Positions 1 to 11,185 of a stretch of 64,000 nt of DNA are shown piece after piece; position 1 is the stretch's first letter, and the number at the start of each line of letters is the position of its first letter. The DNA is from Acanthaster planci. Its lineage: Eukaryota > Echinodermata > Asteroidea > Valvatida > Acanthasteridae. Made by a program: the position numbers and the translations under genes. Under the pieces are notes generated by a model that searched no databases, was not told the DNA's origin, and saw nothing but the letters and a program-made list of their open reading frames with translations. The stretch lies in contig NW_019091745.1 in assembly GCF_001949145.1 (NCBI RefSeq), forward strand, positions 41,005-105,004, in the 5' to 3' direction.

Positions 1-2510
1 GTTCCACGTAAATATGCTCGATATGGAAGTTAACTGCTCCATTCATCCCAAAACCTGTCTTATCTCCAATGATAAAGAACTAAGAAACTGCTCATCCCTG
101 TTACATCCTGAAGGCATTTTGAATGACAAAATAACTTTTCGTTTCATGGTACGTCTGGACAACAAATGCTCTCTGCTCGGTTGTTAACTGGACCATGTTT
201 GCTGATGAGGTGAAAGTTGCCTACAGTGTTCAATGCTTTTGCTGCATCCAGTAAGCACATTACAGATAGGATGACTATTTATGTGTTGAAAAGGTAAAAG
301 CATTTGGCCTTCATCCCACATGTTGACTCTTGTTAATCAAAATAACCAACTTGTCACAGTGCCAATGTCAGTACCCTTAACATCGGTCTAGTTTGTCCAT
401 TGTGTCAATCACATCACAAGCTGTATACCAATGCGCAAAGAGGGCATTCTGCCCTTTCTAGAGATATATTTCTCTTTCCCATATAGGAAGTAGTTTTGCA
501 ATTACAATAATGTTGATCTCAGCATACTTTTAGGAGGACACCCTGTGTATTGAACATTTCCCCAGAGTATGTCAGCAGAACATAATATGCTTGCGATTTA
601 GCAACATCCATGTTATAATGTCCGAACATGTTTTCAAATGTTTAATCATCAATTATTTGTCATGTTAAGAAGCGTGTGTGGCATCAAATATGTGTTTTTA
701 GCCAAATACTTCATTCAATTTGGAACTTATGAATGTATTTTAATTTCAATAAAATATCTGTAATATGAAGATCAACCTATGGTACCTTATCCTCTTTACA
801 ACAACTCTCCTTCCACCGTCGCTACCATTAAATTAATTTCCGGAGCCAAGATATCGTCACCTCTTTTGAAGTTTAGACTAAAATTAGCTTATGAATTGAA
901 AATTTTATTCAGTCAATTGGCCAAAAAAAAGTCATGCACGCTGTCTTATTGGACTGGTTAATAGTTTGAAATTTATCGGTAATTTTGCCTAATTATTATT
1001 AGTCATGGTAAAGTGTATTGTAGAACACACCCAAATTATACAATACTTTTTCAAAACCAAATAGAAATACCATATTCACATTAGTCCATGCTCTTACATG
1101 TAGTATTAATACTCCAACTTATGATTCAGACATGACTATTAATTTAAGTCACCTTCGCCAGAATGAGGCCAACATTCATTTTTCTTACGTTGGACGTTAG
1201 GCCCTTTGCGACAGGCCACGCTCAAATCAAATGAAAGTGTGACCTATACTGTGTACAAATCTTAAGGCTTTACTAATTAGTTTAAATTTCAAGTAACAAT
1301 GTTGATGGTCACCTTTTTTGAAAATCTTATGAAGAAAATGAACACCGGTACAACCATGCGCGAATGTGGCAGGCTGAATTCAAATTGCCGCCCATTTAAG
1401 TCGCGCACGCTTTTCAGCAGGGCGAAAGCAGGAAACTGGCGACTAAACTTTGTGAAGCTAAAAGCTTATGCAGATTTCGTTTGGTAAAAGTAATTTTTTA
1501 ATAATTCGTAAAAGAATTTGTCTTGTAAAATTCCTTCGTCATTTTCTCTTTACATGACGATGGCTATTTGTGAATTGACGATTAGTAAGTTCATCATTGG
1601 AAGTAGCCCTTCACTGATCTTAATCCGTCAAGCAACTTTATCGAATCGTAATATATCAAATTTAATTCGTTATTTCCTTCAACAAACTCGTCAACTGACT
1701 AATTACTTTTCACCCTGATTGACTTAATAAGGTTTTCAGTGTGGACTACCCTTATAAGCGAAGACGAAGCATACAGGTGGTTGGAACGTGAAGCCATAGA
1801 GTCCTATGATCAACTCCCCCCCCCCAGCTGCGCCACAGTGGTCAGAACCAGAATTGACTTAGTAATTTAGCGGCTCCAACGTCTACCTGTACGGTATGTC
1901 TTATCGTTTCCGAAGTAAGGGAAGCACTCTTTTGATGTTCAAACAGTCGCTCTACCTTACCAGTTAGGCCCTACCCATGTATTTCATGTGTATGCAGGAT
2001 TGAGTCATACGGTGCTTTTTTACCGGGAAAAATTAGAGATAATGGAAAGGAGTAAAATGCCACATGTCTTGATCTTTTGAATTGTTTGGCACTAGAATCG
2101 TGCTATAGTACGAGTCATTTCTAATGAATTCTGGTTTCCTGATTTTTTAAAACAATCTATCCATTTTGGACACTCTAGGCTTACAAAGTTTCTTTGTCAA
2201 AACCTGTTTTGTTTGTATTTAAATTTCACTCGTTACTGTATTGGCAGTTTGCCACATCTAAAAATTGAATGTTTTAAGATCTAACAAACTAGAGAAACAT
2301 GCACATATCAGCTTATAGGATGACTATTTTAGAAAGGATGTGAGCTAAATATCCTCACAATTAAATCGATCGTGAAGCTTGTGTCTTTTTAAATGCAGCT
2401 TCATGTCAAATTAGTCTGTCCTTGACCTTTTGACACGTCCGGTTTATTTATCACAATGTTTACGAAATGGCCTGCACAGATGTAATCACACTGCTTAATT
2501 TCGCTGTCAT
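1..2510. other. Unrecognised A+T-rich non-coding DNA
   Basis: No reading frame here resembles a known family on either strand; the open stretches are 60-70 codons and look random. A C-run lies near 1818-1829. I saw no terminal repeats, array or RNA gene. It could be intergenic or intronic. Confidence 0.5.
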
Positions 2511-2514
2511 GAAG

Positions 2515-2690
2515 CGATGTTTGGTAATAGATTTCTGCAAGTATTTCCATAGTTTGCAAAGCTCCGGTTAGATTTACCAAGAGCTTCCGCCAAGGCATCT
2601 GCGCCATGTCCCCTTACATTTCAAAGTATGATTTGTGCGAAACTGATATCAATAATTTCCACATCAGCCAAGGAGTTGTCACCCGTAAAC
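2515..2690 (-). pseudogene. Possible relic of a leucine-rich-repeat (NLR-type) exon
   Basis: On the minus strand one frame reads IIDISFAQI and, after a stop and a few residues, GHGADALAEALGKSNRSF. This resembles the ribonuclease-inhibitor-type LRR consensus (LDLSxNxI..GAxALAEALxxNxxL) found in NLR and related proteins. The frame is interrupted by a stop between the two halves, the spacing is longer than in a standard repeat, and only one repeat is visible. It could be a decayed exon of an expanded LRR/NLR family, or chance. No splice sites were settled. Confidence 0.22.
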
Positions 2691-2699
2691 CATAAGACG

Positions 2700-3337
2700 T
2701 TTTAATGTTATCCAACGTAGCGCTCAATCCAACGGTACATAGACTATTCGGCTTTGAACCCAACCAAAACTGTAAGTTATACAAGTGTGAGACGACTTCC
2801 ACCTCCCATGAAACCCTGTCGTGTAGGGAATTTTACCGTATACCTAAAAAGAAGTTTTACCTTGTGTCTTGATATAGCGGACCACCTAGTAAATGTGACA
2901 GTGTAAACCGTCTCTAATTTTTGCCGCGGGATGGGCTTTATTTAAAAAAAAAATTACAGAGATCCTTCTGTTTCAGTTCATATATTTAAGTCTGTGGAGA
3001 CATCCAAATTACTTGTCCACAGCTGGCAAAAAATAATTGAACATATACGGAGAAGTCACTAGCTGGCTGTTTCCTTAAGTGAAAGTTATGTCCAGTTTAG
3101 TGTCAAGGATTCGACGCATTATGGGTTGCTATAAGTACACCAGCAACCGCTACAGTATGTCAAATTAGGATCCTCATTCATGTTGGTTTACGAGTTCTAA
3201 CATTCTCATTGCTTTGAATCATCATCCGTGTTGTTAAAGTCAATGGATTCCTTCGGCAAAACAGAATTTGACCCATACAGTCATACATCACGCGATATTT
3301 TGTAGTATTTTATGTAGTTTCGATAAACCACTGCAAA
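2700..3337. other. Unrecognised non-coding DNA
   Basis: No convincing coding frame, terminal repeat or RNA gene was seen on either strand. Confidence 0.45.
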
Positions 3338-3372
3338 ATACAGTCATTTGCAAAAGCTTAGGACCACCCATA
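3338..3372 (+). repeat. Tc1/mariner-like terminal sequence fragment
   Basis: The segment beginning TACAGTCATTTGCAAAAG and continuing into a GGACCACCC motif resembles the outer end of Tc1/mariner inverted repeats, including the TA at the edge. I did not find the matching inverted end within the next kilobase, so this would be a solo or truncated end. The resemblance is from memory of the family pattern. Confidence 0.3.
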
Positions 3373-3519
3373 GAAAATGCATTAACCTGAAGGAAAGCCA
3401 AACTTAAACGAATTAATCATGGCAACTTATGTTTATTTTCAATGTGTAACCTTGGTTGAACACTTTTGACTACATTTCCATGATTTGACATGTTAATAGT
3501 CTAATATAAAGTGCCTTGT

Positions 3520-3865
3520 CACCAATTGCTTGTCTGCTGATAACTTTATCATCACATTACGTCAACTTTTGTCTGTAACACTTCCTTTTCCTGTCGTCTG
3601 CAAAGTTTCAACCCAAACAACTTCAGGAGATATAGTGCTTTGAAGAGTGCACCTTTAAAAATATCAGTAACAAAAATCACCTGATGACGTCATCCTGACG
3701 TCATATGATTGATGCAATTTTTATCAGGGTTTTTGTTGGCTGTAACTTTGATGAAAATTGAATATGGCTAAATTACCAAAATGTTTCCTTGACAACATGT
3801 ACAAAGTCGATAGGCTAGAAACACGTATGTAGAAATACTAGTCCTTTAAATTGATGTCACATGTT
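3520..3865 (+). repeat. Partial copy of the TGACGTCA-palindrome repeat
   Basis: This stretch shares its building blocks with the repeats at 5.1-8.9 kb. Common modules are the AGGAGATATAGTGCTTTGAAG phrase, followed about 50 bases on by CTGATGACGTCATCCTGACG, then a GTAACTTTGATGAAAATTGA phrase and an ATGTACAAAGTCGATAGGC phrase, in the same order. It combines the unit of the 147-bp tandem array with the 3' portion of the larger composite repeat. That suggests both derive from one parent repeat. No protein is encoded. Confidence 0.7.
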
Positions 3866-4042
3866 TTGCATTTAAACTGAAAAAAAATCTGAAATATTAC
3901 TTATAGTTAGATTGTAAAGGAAAATTTCCTCTGATTGCTCCTTAGTTCTGGAAGTAATTTTCAGCCACAGTTAAGGACTACTTACTACTGGGTAAATTTT
4001 TGTCTATAACCCCCCTCTTTCTAGTTATCTGGAAAGATTCAA

Positions 4043-4064
4043 CCCTCCCTCCCTCCCTCCCTCC
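4043..4064 (+). repeat. (CCCT)n microsatellite
   Basis: About five tandem CCCT units form a short pyrimidine-only run at the 3' edge of the neighbouring minus-strand LINE relic. Confidence 0.85.
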
Positions 4065-4144
4065 AAACCAAGCTAGTTTTCGACATCTGACAGTTGCCAG
4101 TAGGGGTTCTTGGTGGCCCACAAGTGTGCTAAGTTTCTTACATA

Positions 4145-5085
4145 GTCTTTGGTTTAGTGTTTTCTGTAGGAAATGCGGAGCAGCTTTCGGTTTCAATGGC
4201 CTGGACCCTTATTTCTGTGTCTGCCAGCAGTGTGTATGTCTCGCCCTCATACAGCAAAATGGAGACAGCCAGTGGCTTATAGAGCATGGATTTTGCTTGG
4301 AAGCTGATGTTACTTTTACATGCCCCGTTCATGCTGGCCATGGCTGCAGTGGCTGAGTCGATCCTAGTAGGAATTTCTGCCTTGCATGTGTCGTCCTTTG
4401 TGAGGGTGGCTCCCAAGTATTTAAAGGCTGTCACTTCTTCAAGGGTCTCGCTGTTCTGACAGTTTTCCTACTGTTCACCATGATCTTTGATTTCTCTGCG
4501 CTCACTTCCATCCCATATGCGTTGGATTTGTCCACTAGTCTGCCTGTAAGGTCTTGCACCTCGCTGTTGGTGCCTCCCATGAGATCAATGTCGTCTGCAG
4601 ACTAGTCTGCCACCGATGGAGTTGGATGTATGGTGGTCTTGGAGTGTTCTTGCATTATTCTCTCAAGAAACAAAATAAAGAGAATGGAGGCAGGAAAAAT
4701 TCTGCCTGACACCTACCGATGTTCAGAAAATTTCTCCCACCTGGTTGTTAAGAAGAACAGCGCTGTTGGCCTGTGTTCGTTAGAGGGCATGGATGGTTTG
4801 GACGAGCCCCCTCTCGATGTTGAAGCTTCTGAAGACGTGCCAGAGACCGTCTTAAAACACCCAGTCCAACACTTTCTTAAAATCAATTAAATTGAGGAAG
4901 AGGTCACGCTGAAGTCAAAGATTTTTTTATTAGGAATCTGCAGTTGAATATCTGCTCCCCTGTGATTCGGAATGGTCTAAAACCTGCTTGTTCTTCAGAT
5001 AACAGTTCCTCAGCAATCGGTTTCAGTAGGTTGAGGATCACCCGGAGCATGACTTCGCTGGGATGGCTGACCAGGCCCTTTTTTG
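4145..5085 (-). pseudogene. Non-LTR retrotransposon reverse transcriptase relic (RTE/I-like)
   Basis: Read on the minus strand, this is the RT portion of a LINE ORF2, broken by stops and frameshifts. The N-terminal end (about 5070-4920) has VSHPSEVMLRVILNLLKP and SEEQAGFRP, typical of RT motif 1-2a. The middle has the degenerate ILFILFLERIMQE block. Near 4600-4560 there is ADDIDLMGG, part of the catalytic (F/Y)ADD motif, then GMEVSAEKSKIMVNS. At 4434-4150 lies the thumb region FKYLGATLTKDD...SILLYEGETYTLLADTE. The endonuclease half is missing and the 3' end is truncated near 4145. Clade assignment (RTE, I or Nimb) is not resolved. The copy is clearly dead. Confidence 0.9.
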
Positions 5086-6020
5086 TATAGTTTTGGCAAA
5101 TATTGTAAAGGGGGGTTGTCGTTCAGTGCTTCCTCCGTATGCAGAAGTACATCAGTTAGGCACTTCATCCAGCTATCATCTAATGGGCAATTCACTCTTA
5201 AATCTTTTACGGTTGAATTTTTCCCCCGAAATTTGAAGAATGAAAGGACTTTTTATTGTAACTTCCGGTTTGATGACACCATCAGCCCCATATTGTCCAA
5301 ATAAATTTTCAGGCAATTCGAAAACCTTCGCCATTGACATCTATTCAAAATTCATTTTTCAGAATTTCAACCTGTCGCTAGAGGGCCGTCGACAGTTACG
5401 TGACGTCATCAAAAGATGATTTGAAGAATTCTTTATCCCCATCGACTACTCACCGTTAAAAGCAAGTTAACACCTATTACCACTTTTAAACAATAAGCCA
5501 ATTTCAGGTTTCGACCAGAAGGAAGGTTCACATGATTTCACCCACACAAGACGAATTGAAGACCAAATTTTATGCTGGCACTTACCGCAAACAGAATTTT
5601 GCGGGAGGGCACGGTTGACGTTATTTAGATTATTTCAAATTTAACTTAATATGGAAAATATTCAGAATGTAATAATAAATCACTTGATGACGTCATCGTG
5701 ACGTAGTTTTTTTTAGTAGCATCTTTGCTTTAAGGTTTCTGCTTGGTGTAACGTTGATGACGATCGAAGATTGGCAAGTTACCAAAATGGTCTCTCGAAA
5801 ACGTGTACAAAGTCAGTGGGCGGAAATAAATATCGAAAAATCATTAATTTATTGGTACAAGTTTGGTGACATCCAAAGTTGCAAAACGACCAAATTCGAT
5901 GGTAGAAGAAACGTGCGCAAATTGAAGGGGGTTTTGGTCAGAAGAAGAAGAAACTACAGGAACTGTGTCTGTCACAAGGGCAGAACACGGGGCTTTTTCG
6001 CATTTTTGTGGTTGTAAAGA
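5085..6020 (+). repeat. Composite palindrome-rich repeat, copy 1
   Basis: First of several copies of a repeat of roughly 0.7-0.9 kb. Landmarks shared in order with copies 2 and 3 are: a GCAGAAGTACA phrase and the TTACGGTTGAATTTTTC region; AACCTGTCGCTAGAGGG; GGTTTCGACCAGAAGG; a CACTTGATGACGTCATCGTG core near 5682; GTAACGTTGATGACGATCGA; TCGAAAACGTGTACAAAGTC; and a purine tail (AGAAGAAGAAGAAA) near 5941. It ends near a GCTTTTTCGCATTTTTG motif that recurs in the hairpin minisatellite at 31.5 kb. It has no protein-coding signature; the short frames inside are chance. Confidence 0.85.
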
Positions 6021-6100
6021 AAAGTGCCTTGGCATGGCACAAAATGCTTGAGAATATTCGTATTCATACACTTACATAGACATATTTTAAGCCCAAAAGA

Positions 6101-6700
6101 CGTGTGCGTCAGGAGATATTCTTTGAAAACTGCAGCTTTAATGTCACGTGACTTGTCCCGTAATGACGTCATCATAACGTGAGGGCAACATGCGTGTAAA
6201 TCACTTCGTATTCAAGATATCTGCGAGGGTTCAACCCATGGAACATGTGCTTCACGAGATAGAGTGCTTTGAAAAGTGCACCTTTAATGTCACGTGATTT
6301 GTCACATGATGACGTCATCATCACACCAGGTCAATACTCGTCTTGAGTACTCCCCTTCTAAGATATCTGTAAAGTTTGTAAAGTTTGAAGCCAATTAGAC
6401 ATGTACTTCACGAGATATAGTGCTTTGAAGAGTGAATCTTTAATGTCACTTGACATAATCATCTGATGACGTCATCATTACTTATCGCCAAGTTTCATTT
6501 ATAACAATTCGCTTTCTAAATACCTGCCAAGTTTCAACCCGATCAGACATGCACTTCAGGAGATATAGCACTTTTAAAGGATGCACCTTAAATATCACGT
6601 GACATGTCTGCTGATGACTTTGTCATCACATCAGATTAATTTATGTTTAGAAACATTCCCTTCCTAACTTTCTGCAAGGTTTCAACCCAATCAGACTTGT
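6101..6700 (+). repeat. Tandem array of four ~147-bp units with CRE-like and E-box palindromes
   Basis: Four head-to-tail units run 6101-6240, 6241-6399, 6400-6546 and 6547-6694, with a fifth cut off at about 6710. Each unit contains in order: an ACATGTACTTCAGGAGATAT-like phrase, GTGCTTTGAAGAGTGCACC-like, AATGTCACGTGAC, then about 22 bases later GATGACGTCATCAT, then TTTCAACCCAATCAGAC. Units 1 and 2 keep both palindromes (CACGTG and TGACGTCA). Unit 3 has lost the first and unit 4 the second, through point changes. The palindromes match consensus bZIP (CRE) and bHLH (E-box) sites, but whether anything binds is unknown. Confidence 0.88.
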
Positions 6701-6889
6701 ACAATACAAAACATTGTTATTGCTGAAAGAGTGTAGATTGCAAAGATTGCAAATTTTTTTTCTTTTGGTGTTCCATACAATGTGATTTGCTCGCAGCTCC
6801 ATGTAGTTGGCAATTTTCCAACTCCTGAGTATATGCCCTTTGCACTGTGCGCTGCCTGTGTTACAGGCGATATTGTGCGTCCGCAAACA

Positions 6890-7900
6890 CAGTAGCCAAT
6901 GCACAGTATATGCGAATAGGATTTTCGAGCTCGCAAATATTGAAAGTTTTTGTTGCCGCCGCTTCATCTATGTGTAGAAGTACAACTTTTATGCACTTCA
7001 TGCAGTTGACTTCAATATCATCTGATGAACATTTCACGCTTAAATATGCTACGGTTGATTTTTCTTTTTACCGAATATTGAAAAATAAAATGACTTTTTA
7101 ACTTCTGCTACGATGGTGTCATCGGCCCCAATATGTTTACTGAGTGCAAATGATCATCTACATCAATTTTCAGGCGCTTCGGACAAAGTTTGTCACGGAC
7201 GTTTATTGAAAATCCATTTTGCGGAATTTTTTAACCTGTCGCTAGATGGTGCTTGACAGTTACGTGACGTAATCAGTAGATGTTTTGAAGAATACTATAT
7301 CCCACTTACTAACACTGTTGAAATGAAGTTGATACCTATTACCACTTTTCAAAAATAAGCCCACTTCCGGTTTCAACAGGAAGGAAAGGTCACGTGATTT
7401 GACCACACTTGATGAATTAAACAAAAATTTTAATCTGCCTCTTGCTGCAAACAGAATGTTGGGCAGGCCATGGTTGATTTTATATGGATCTTTACAACAT
7501 TAACGTTATACTTAAATATTTAATATTTACTTATATATCACTTAATGACGTAATTATGATGTAATGATTTTAGTGCTATCGTTATTTTAAGGTCTGTCCT
7601 TGGTGTAACGTTGATGACAATCAAACATCGCTAAGTTACCAAAATGGTGCCTCGAAAACGTGTACAAGGTCAACGGGCTGAAATAAATACTGGAAAAAAA
7701 TCAATAATAAATCACTTAATGAAGTCATCGTGACGTCATTCTTCTAGGACCGTTTATGCATAAGGGTTGTTCATTGACGTAAGTTTGATGAAGATCCAAA
7801 ATTGCTAAAGGACCAACTTCTTGGATAGAAAAACGGGTACAAATTGAATTGACTTTTGGTCAGAAGAGGAAGAAGGAAGAAACGAGAGCTCTCTGCCTGT
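6890..7900 (+). repeat. Composite palindrome-rich repeat, copy 2
   Basis: Collinear with copy 1 over nearly its whole length. Shared segments include TGTAGAAGTACAACTTTTATG, CTACGGTTGATTTTTC, AACCTGTCGCTAGATGG, CACTTCCGGTTTCAACAGG, GTAACGTTGATGACAATC, CTCGAAAACGTGTACAAGG, then ATCACTTAATGAAGTCATCG and a GGTCAGAAGAGGAAGAAGG tail near 7858. The core palindrome at about 7715-7740 has drifted (GAAGTCATCGTGACGTCA). The sub-block from about 7600 matches 31250-31490 closely, so the same family recurs 24 kb away. Confidence 0.85.
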
Positions 7901-7949
7901 TTGTAATGTGCAGAGGATTTTTCCAGTTTTGTTTTGAGTCAAAAAATTG

Positions 7950-8700
7950 AAATATTTTCACTATATCACTGGAGGACTTAATAGGTTCGACACATAGTTG
8001 TTTAACTAAGCATAATTTCTTTAAACGAAGGCCGAAATTTAACCTGTCACTTTATGTAAAGAGCTTGAAAAGGGATCGCACGAAGAGGTAGATGTTTAGA
8101 AGACTACTATATGGCCACGCAAGAGACTAACGCCTTTGAAAGCAAGTTCACAAAAGAATCACCAAAATTTGAATGATAAGCCACTTCCGGTTTCGACCAG
8201 AACCACGGGTCATGTGACTTTACGCACACGAGATGAAATTAATATTTCAATTTTACAACCACGTTACTGCAAACACAAAATCAGGGGAAGTCACGATTGA
8301 TTTGATATGAATTTTTAAAGATTCAATTTAACCATTTTTAACTGATTGTTGTTGGACACCTTATGGCGTCATCATGACATCAGTATTTGATGACCGGTTT
8401 CTTCATTAAGTTCCTTCTATAGTGTAACTGTGAGCTGGATCCAAGATTGTGAATTGCCCGAAAAAGTCTTTTAAAACTGTACAAATACAATGGGGAAAAT
8501 AGAATATTCAAAATTTAATGATAAAACAAAAGAAGAAGTCATCATGACGTCTGTATAACGGAGTAAACATTGCCTTTAGGTTTTCTTATGGTGTAACTTT
8601 GATGAGAATACATCACTGCCAAGTAACCAAAATGCCCCTTGAAATGTGCGTACAAAATGAATGTAGCAAAATGAACATTCAAAATAACACAATGGGGCCA
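7950..8700 (+). repeat. Composite palindrome-rich repeat, copy 3 (more diverged)
   Basis: Starts with an AACCTGTCACTTTATG segment and proceeds through GCCACTTCCGGTTTCGACC, TTATGGCGTCATCATGACAT, two successive GTGTAAC..GATGAG/GAGCTGG..CCAAG blocks, and GCCCCTTGAAATGTGCGTAC. The order matches copies 1 and 2, with a partial internal duplication of the 3' sub-block. It has more substitutions than copy 2, so it is probably older. Confidence 0.75.
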
Positions 8701-8744
8701 TCATAACGTAATGCTTGGCGGCACATCTTTGCCACAGGGGCTTT

Positions 8745-8900
8745 CTGTATCCTACAGGATATCTGCAAGGTTCCCAAATGGGACTTGTACTTTAGGAGAT
8801 ATATGGCTTTAAGGAGTGCACCTTTCATGTCAGGTGACTTGTCTCCTGATGATGTCATCATTACATGAAGTCAATAATCGTCTTTATGACTTCCATTTTC
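8745..8900 (+). repeat. Isolated unit of the ~147-bp palindrome repeat
   Basis: One unit matches the array at 6.1-6.7 kb: GGACTTGTACTTTAGGAGAT, GCTTTAAGGAGTGCACC, GTCAGGTGACTTGTCTCC, and GATGATGTCATCAT. Both palindromes carry single changes (CAGGTG; GATGTC). Confidence 0.8.
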
Positions 8901-8904
8901 TGCA

Positions 8905-9300
8905 AAATTTAAAACTTAAAACAAAAATATGCTTACTGTATTATGTCAGTACGATGTCATACTTCAAATTATTCAAATAAAGGCTGCTCTGCCAATGGCT
9001 TGTCAGTCATGGCATGCAGACGCCATTTTTCATGGTGTGCGATACAGGTATGTTAGCCACACTAAGTGTTCCTCTTAACTTCGAAACCTTTGTTCTCAGT
9101 CAGTCTGCCATGTCACTAATCAACTTCGACAGTGGCACATAGAGGGAGTGAAAGTGATCCTTTAAGTGACGATAAAAGCAACCATTGATTCAGCGAATGA
9201 CGCCTCTTTTCGCTTCAATGACCGTCTTGATTCTCCAGACCTAATGGATCCCAGAGGATTTTCTTATTACACAGGTGGAACCAAATACCTTTCTGGAAGG
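8905..9300. other. Unrecognised spacer
   Basis: Between the repeat field and the LINE relic I see no terminal repeat, RNA gene or recognisable coding frame. Confidence 0.45.
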
Positions 9301-9325
9301 CAGTTAAAAATAAAAATTTATAAAA

Positions 9326-9640
9326 TGGAAATAAATCCATTTTCTATATTCCACAACAATATCAGAAGAATTCGAATTTCTTTTAGCGAACTAATGTTAT
9401 GTTTGGAAGAGCTGAACACGAATTTAATATCATTGGTTTAATGGAAACGTGGCTTAAACCTAGCCCTGATTTAATGCCATGTATCCCAGGATACTCATAT
9501 GAGTACAAGAATTGACAAGGACAGACCGGTGGAGGTTTTTTTGCTATATGTAAAAGAATCCTTGTCGTATATTATCAGACCAGATTTATGTAGCGTCTCA
9601 AATTATTTTGAGTCTATTGAGGAATCATGCCAAATGACTT
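9326..9640 (+). pseudogene. CR1/L2-like LINE: endonuclease N-terminal fragment
   Basis: Translation from about 9326 gives FHNNIRRIRISFSELMLCL and ELNTNLIS. After a frameshift it continues IGLMETWLKPSPDLM and PGYSYEY, the apurinic-endonuclease start of a CR1/L2-type ORF2. The N of the first motif and the E of the ETW motif are visible. A stop follows PGYSYEYKN, then a GGGFF.. block and SLSYIIRPDLCSVSNYFESI. The rest of the endonuclease is deleted near 9630, where the sequence jumps to the RT start. This element is inactive. Confidence 0.85.
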
Positions 9641-10540
9641 CAAGGTTGCTAAAGTAATTCCTGTATGTATTTTAAACTGGTGACCCACAGCTTATATTCA
9701 ATGAACGTTTTATTTCTATTCTACCGTGTCTTTCCAAAGTCCTACAACGTCTGGTAGTAAATCGGTGGATTCATTTCAAAATAAGTATAATATCTTAACA
9801 AGTCACAGTATGGATTTAGTTTAAAGTACTCGACCAAAATGGTTCTAGTTGACCTTGTTGATAAAATTAGCTCTTTCTTACAAATCTTCTCATACTACTG
9901 CATTGTTTCTGGACCTGTCCAAAGCATTCGATACAATTGATCATAATATTGTGCTTTTTAAACTGAACAGATATGGCATAAAAGGAGTGGCTTTGGATTG
10001 CTTTAGAAACTATATTTCTGACCGAAAACAATTTGTTAAATGGAAACATTGCTCATCAACTCTTAAACCTATCAGATGTGGTGTCCCACAAGGATCATTC
10101 CTACGCCCTATTCTTTTTTCATTTATATCAACGACATATGTAATTCTTCAAGTTTGGTATCCTTTATTTTATGTGCAGATGATACTTATATTTTATAAAG
10201 TCATAATCCTTTAAAGGAAGTTGTCAGTACTATAAACAAAGAATTACGTCGTATTGGTTCAAGTGTAATAGGCTTTTTATCAATGAAAAAGAGAAGTGTT
10301 ATATGCTCTTCTCCAATACCGATAGGAATATTATTATCAATGTATATGAATTAATAATTCAAAAATAAGTCAAGTAAGTTCCTTCAAATTTCTCAGTGTT
10401 ATTATTGATAAAGGTCTTAACTTGAACCTGTACTACCAGCAGATCCATATGTCACTTTCACGTATACTAGGGATTTTGTGCAAGTTGAAATACATATCGC
10501 CAACAAAAGTACTACTTTGTATTTATGTAATGATGGGGGT
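9640..10540 (+). pseudogene. CR1/L2-like LINE: reverse transcriptase relic
   Basis: In shifting frames the RT blocks appear in order: MPNDFKVAKVIP; FISILPCLSKVLQRLVVNRW; the long open piece 9849-10214 with ALFLDLSKAFDTIDHNIV (catalytic D in AFDT) and CGVPQGSFLRPILF (motif B). A frameshifted remnant of the FADDT motif (LCADDTYIFYK) lies near 10170-10200, then KELRRIGS, and finally LCKLKYISPTKVLLCIY near 10480-10530. Similarity stops at about 10540, before the LINE's C-terminus. A fragment that could supply that missing end begins at 22396. Frameshifts and stops show it cannot make RT. Confidence 0.9.
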
Positions 10541-11185
10541 TGGTTGACGGGCTGTTGTCAGAACCAAGTGGTCCTACTGGAAAAGTCCCAGAAGGGGTGA
10601 GGTGATGTACCTCTGCAGGGAACTCCTCAATTAAATGATGATATGACAATTACTCCAGTTAAGCTGCTTCACTTGTTTATTTGTCTTGGCAGTGTGCCAT
10701 TGACACATTTAAATACAGGAAAAAAAAAACGTGGAAATGCAACAAAAGGCAATAAAACCAGTATATTACTGCTGCGTATTTCTATGAAAACCATTATCAT
10801 GTGCACGCAGCTTAGAAATAATTACAAATGATTACAATTTGGTAATCTTTGGGCTTTGGGCTTACTTGGCGAGTTCTTATCACAAGAACTCGCCAAGTAA
10901 GGCCCTACCAACTTTGACGCACTTGAAGACAAAAAGCGGTCAAACACACTGACAGCAATGACCAGAAGCTAATCGGTCAGCGGTCTGCGGATTACCTCAG
11001 AAGGCCTTTATTCAAAGTATCTATACACAATACTCATTTCATTAATTCCTAAAACTGGCTATGAAATGAATGAACAATGCTTTTGTTCACGTCGTTGTCA
11101 AAACTACAACGCACTTATTGTGTGGATTGATGAAATGTCGAAAGTCAGCTGTATACAGTTAATGCATGTACACATACGGCCGTAT
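10540..11185. other. Unrecognised spacer left of the Gypsy element
   Basis: Apart from a perfect hairpin at 10861-10901, nothing recognisable was seen. The last bases, GTAT at 11182-11185, are the left target-site duplicate of the Gypsy insertion. Confidence 0.5.
10861..10901. repeat. Perfect 18-bp inverted repeat (hairpin)
   Basis: CTTACTTGGCGAGTTCTT at 10861-10878 is followed by the loop ATCAC and then its exact reverse complement at 10884-10901. It is not followed by a T-run and has no associated gene. It could be the end of a small mobile element or a local inverted duplication. Confidence 0.9.

Noticed and set aside
4000-4356. 118-codon plus-strand frame
   Set aside because: It is antisense to the RT relic, starting in the CCCT microsatellite.
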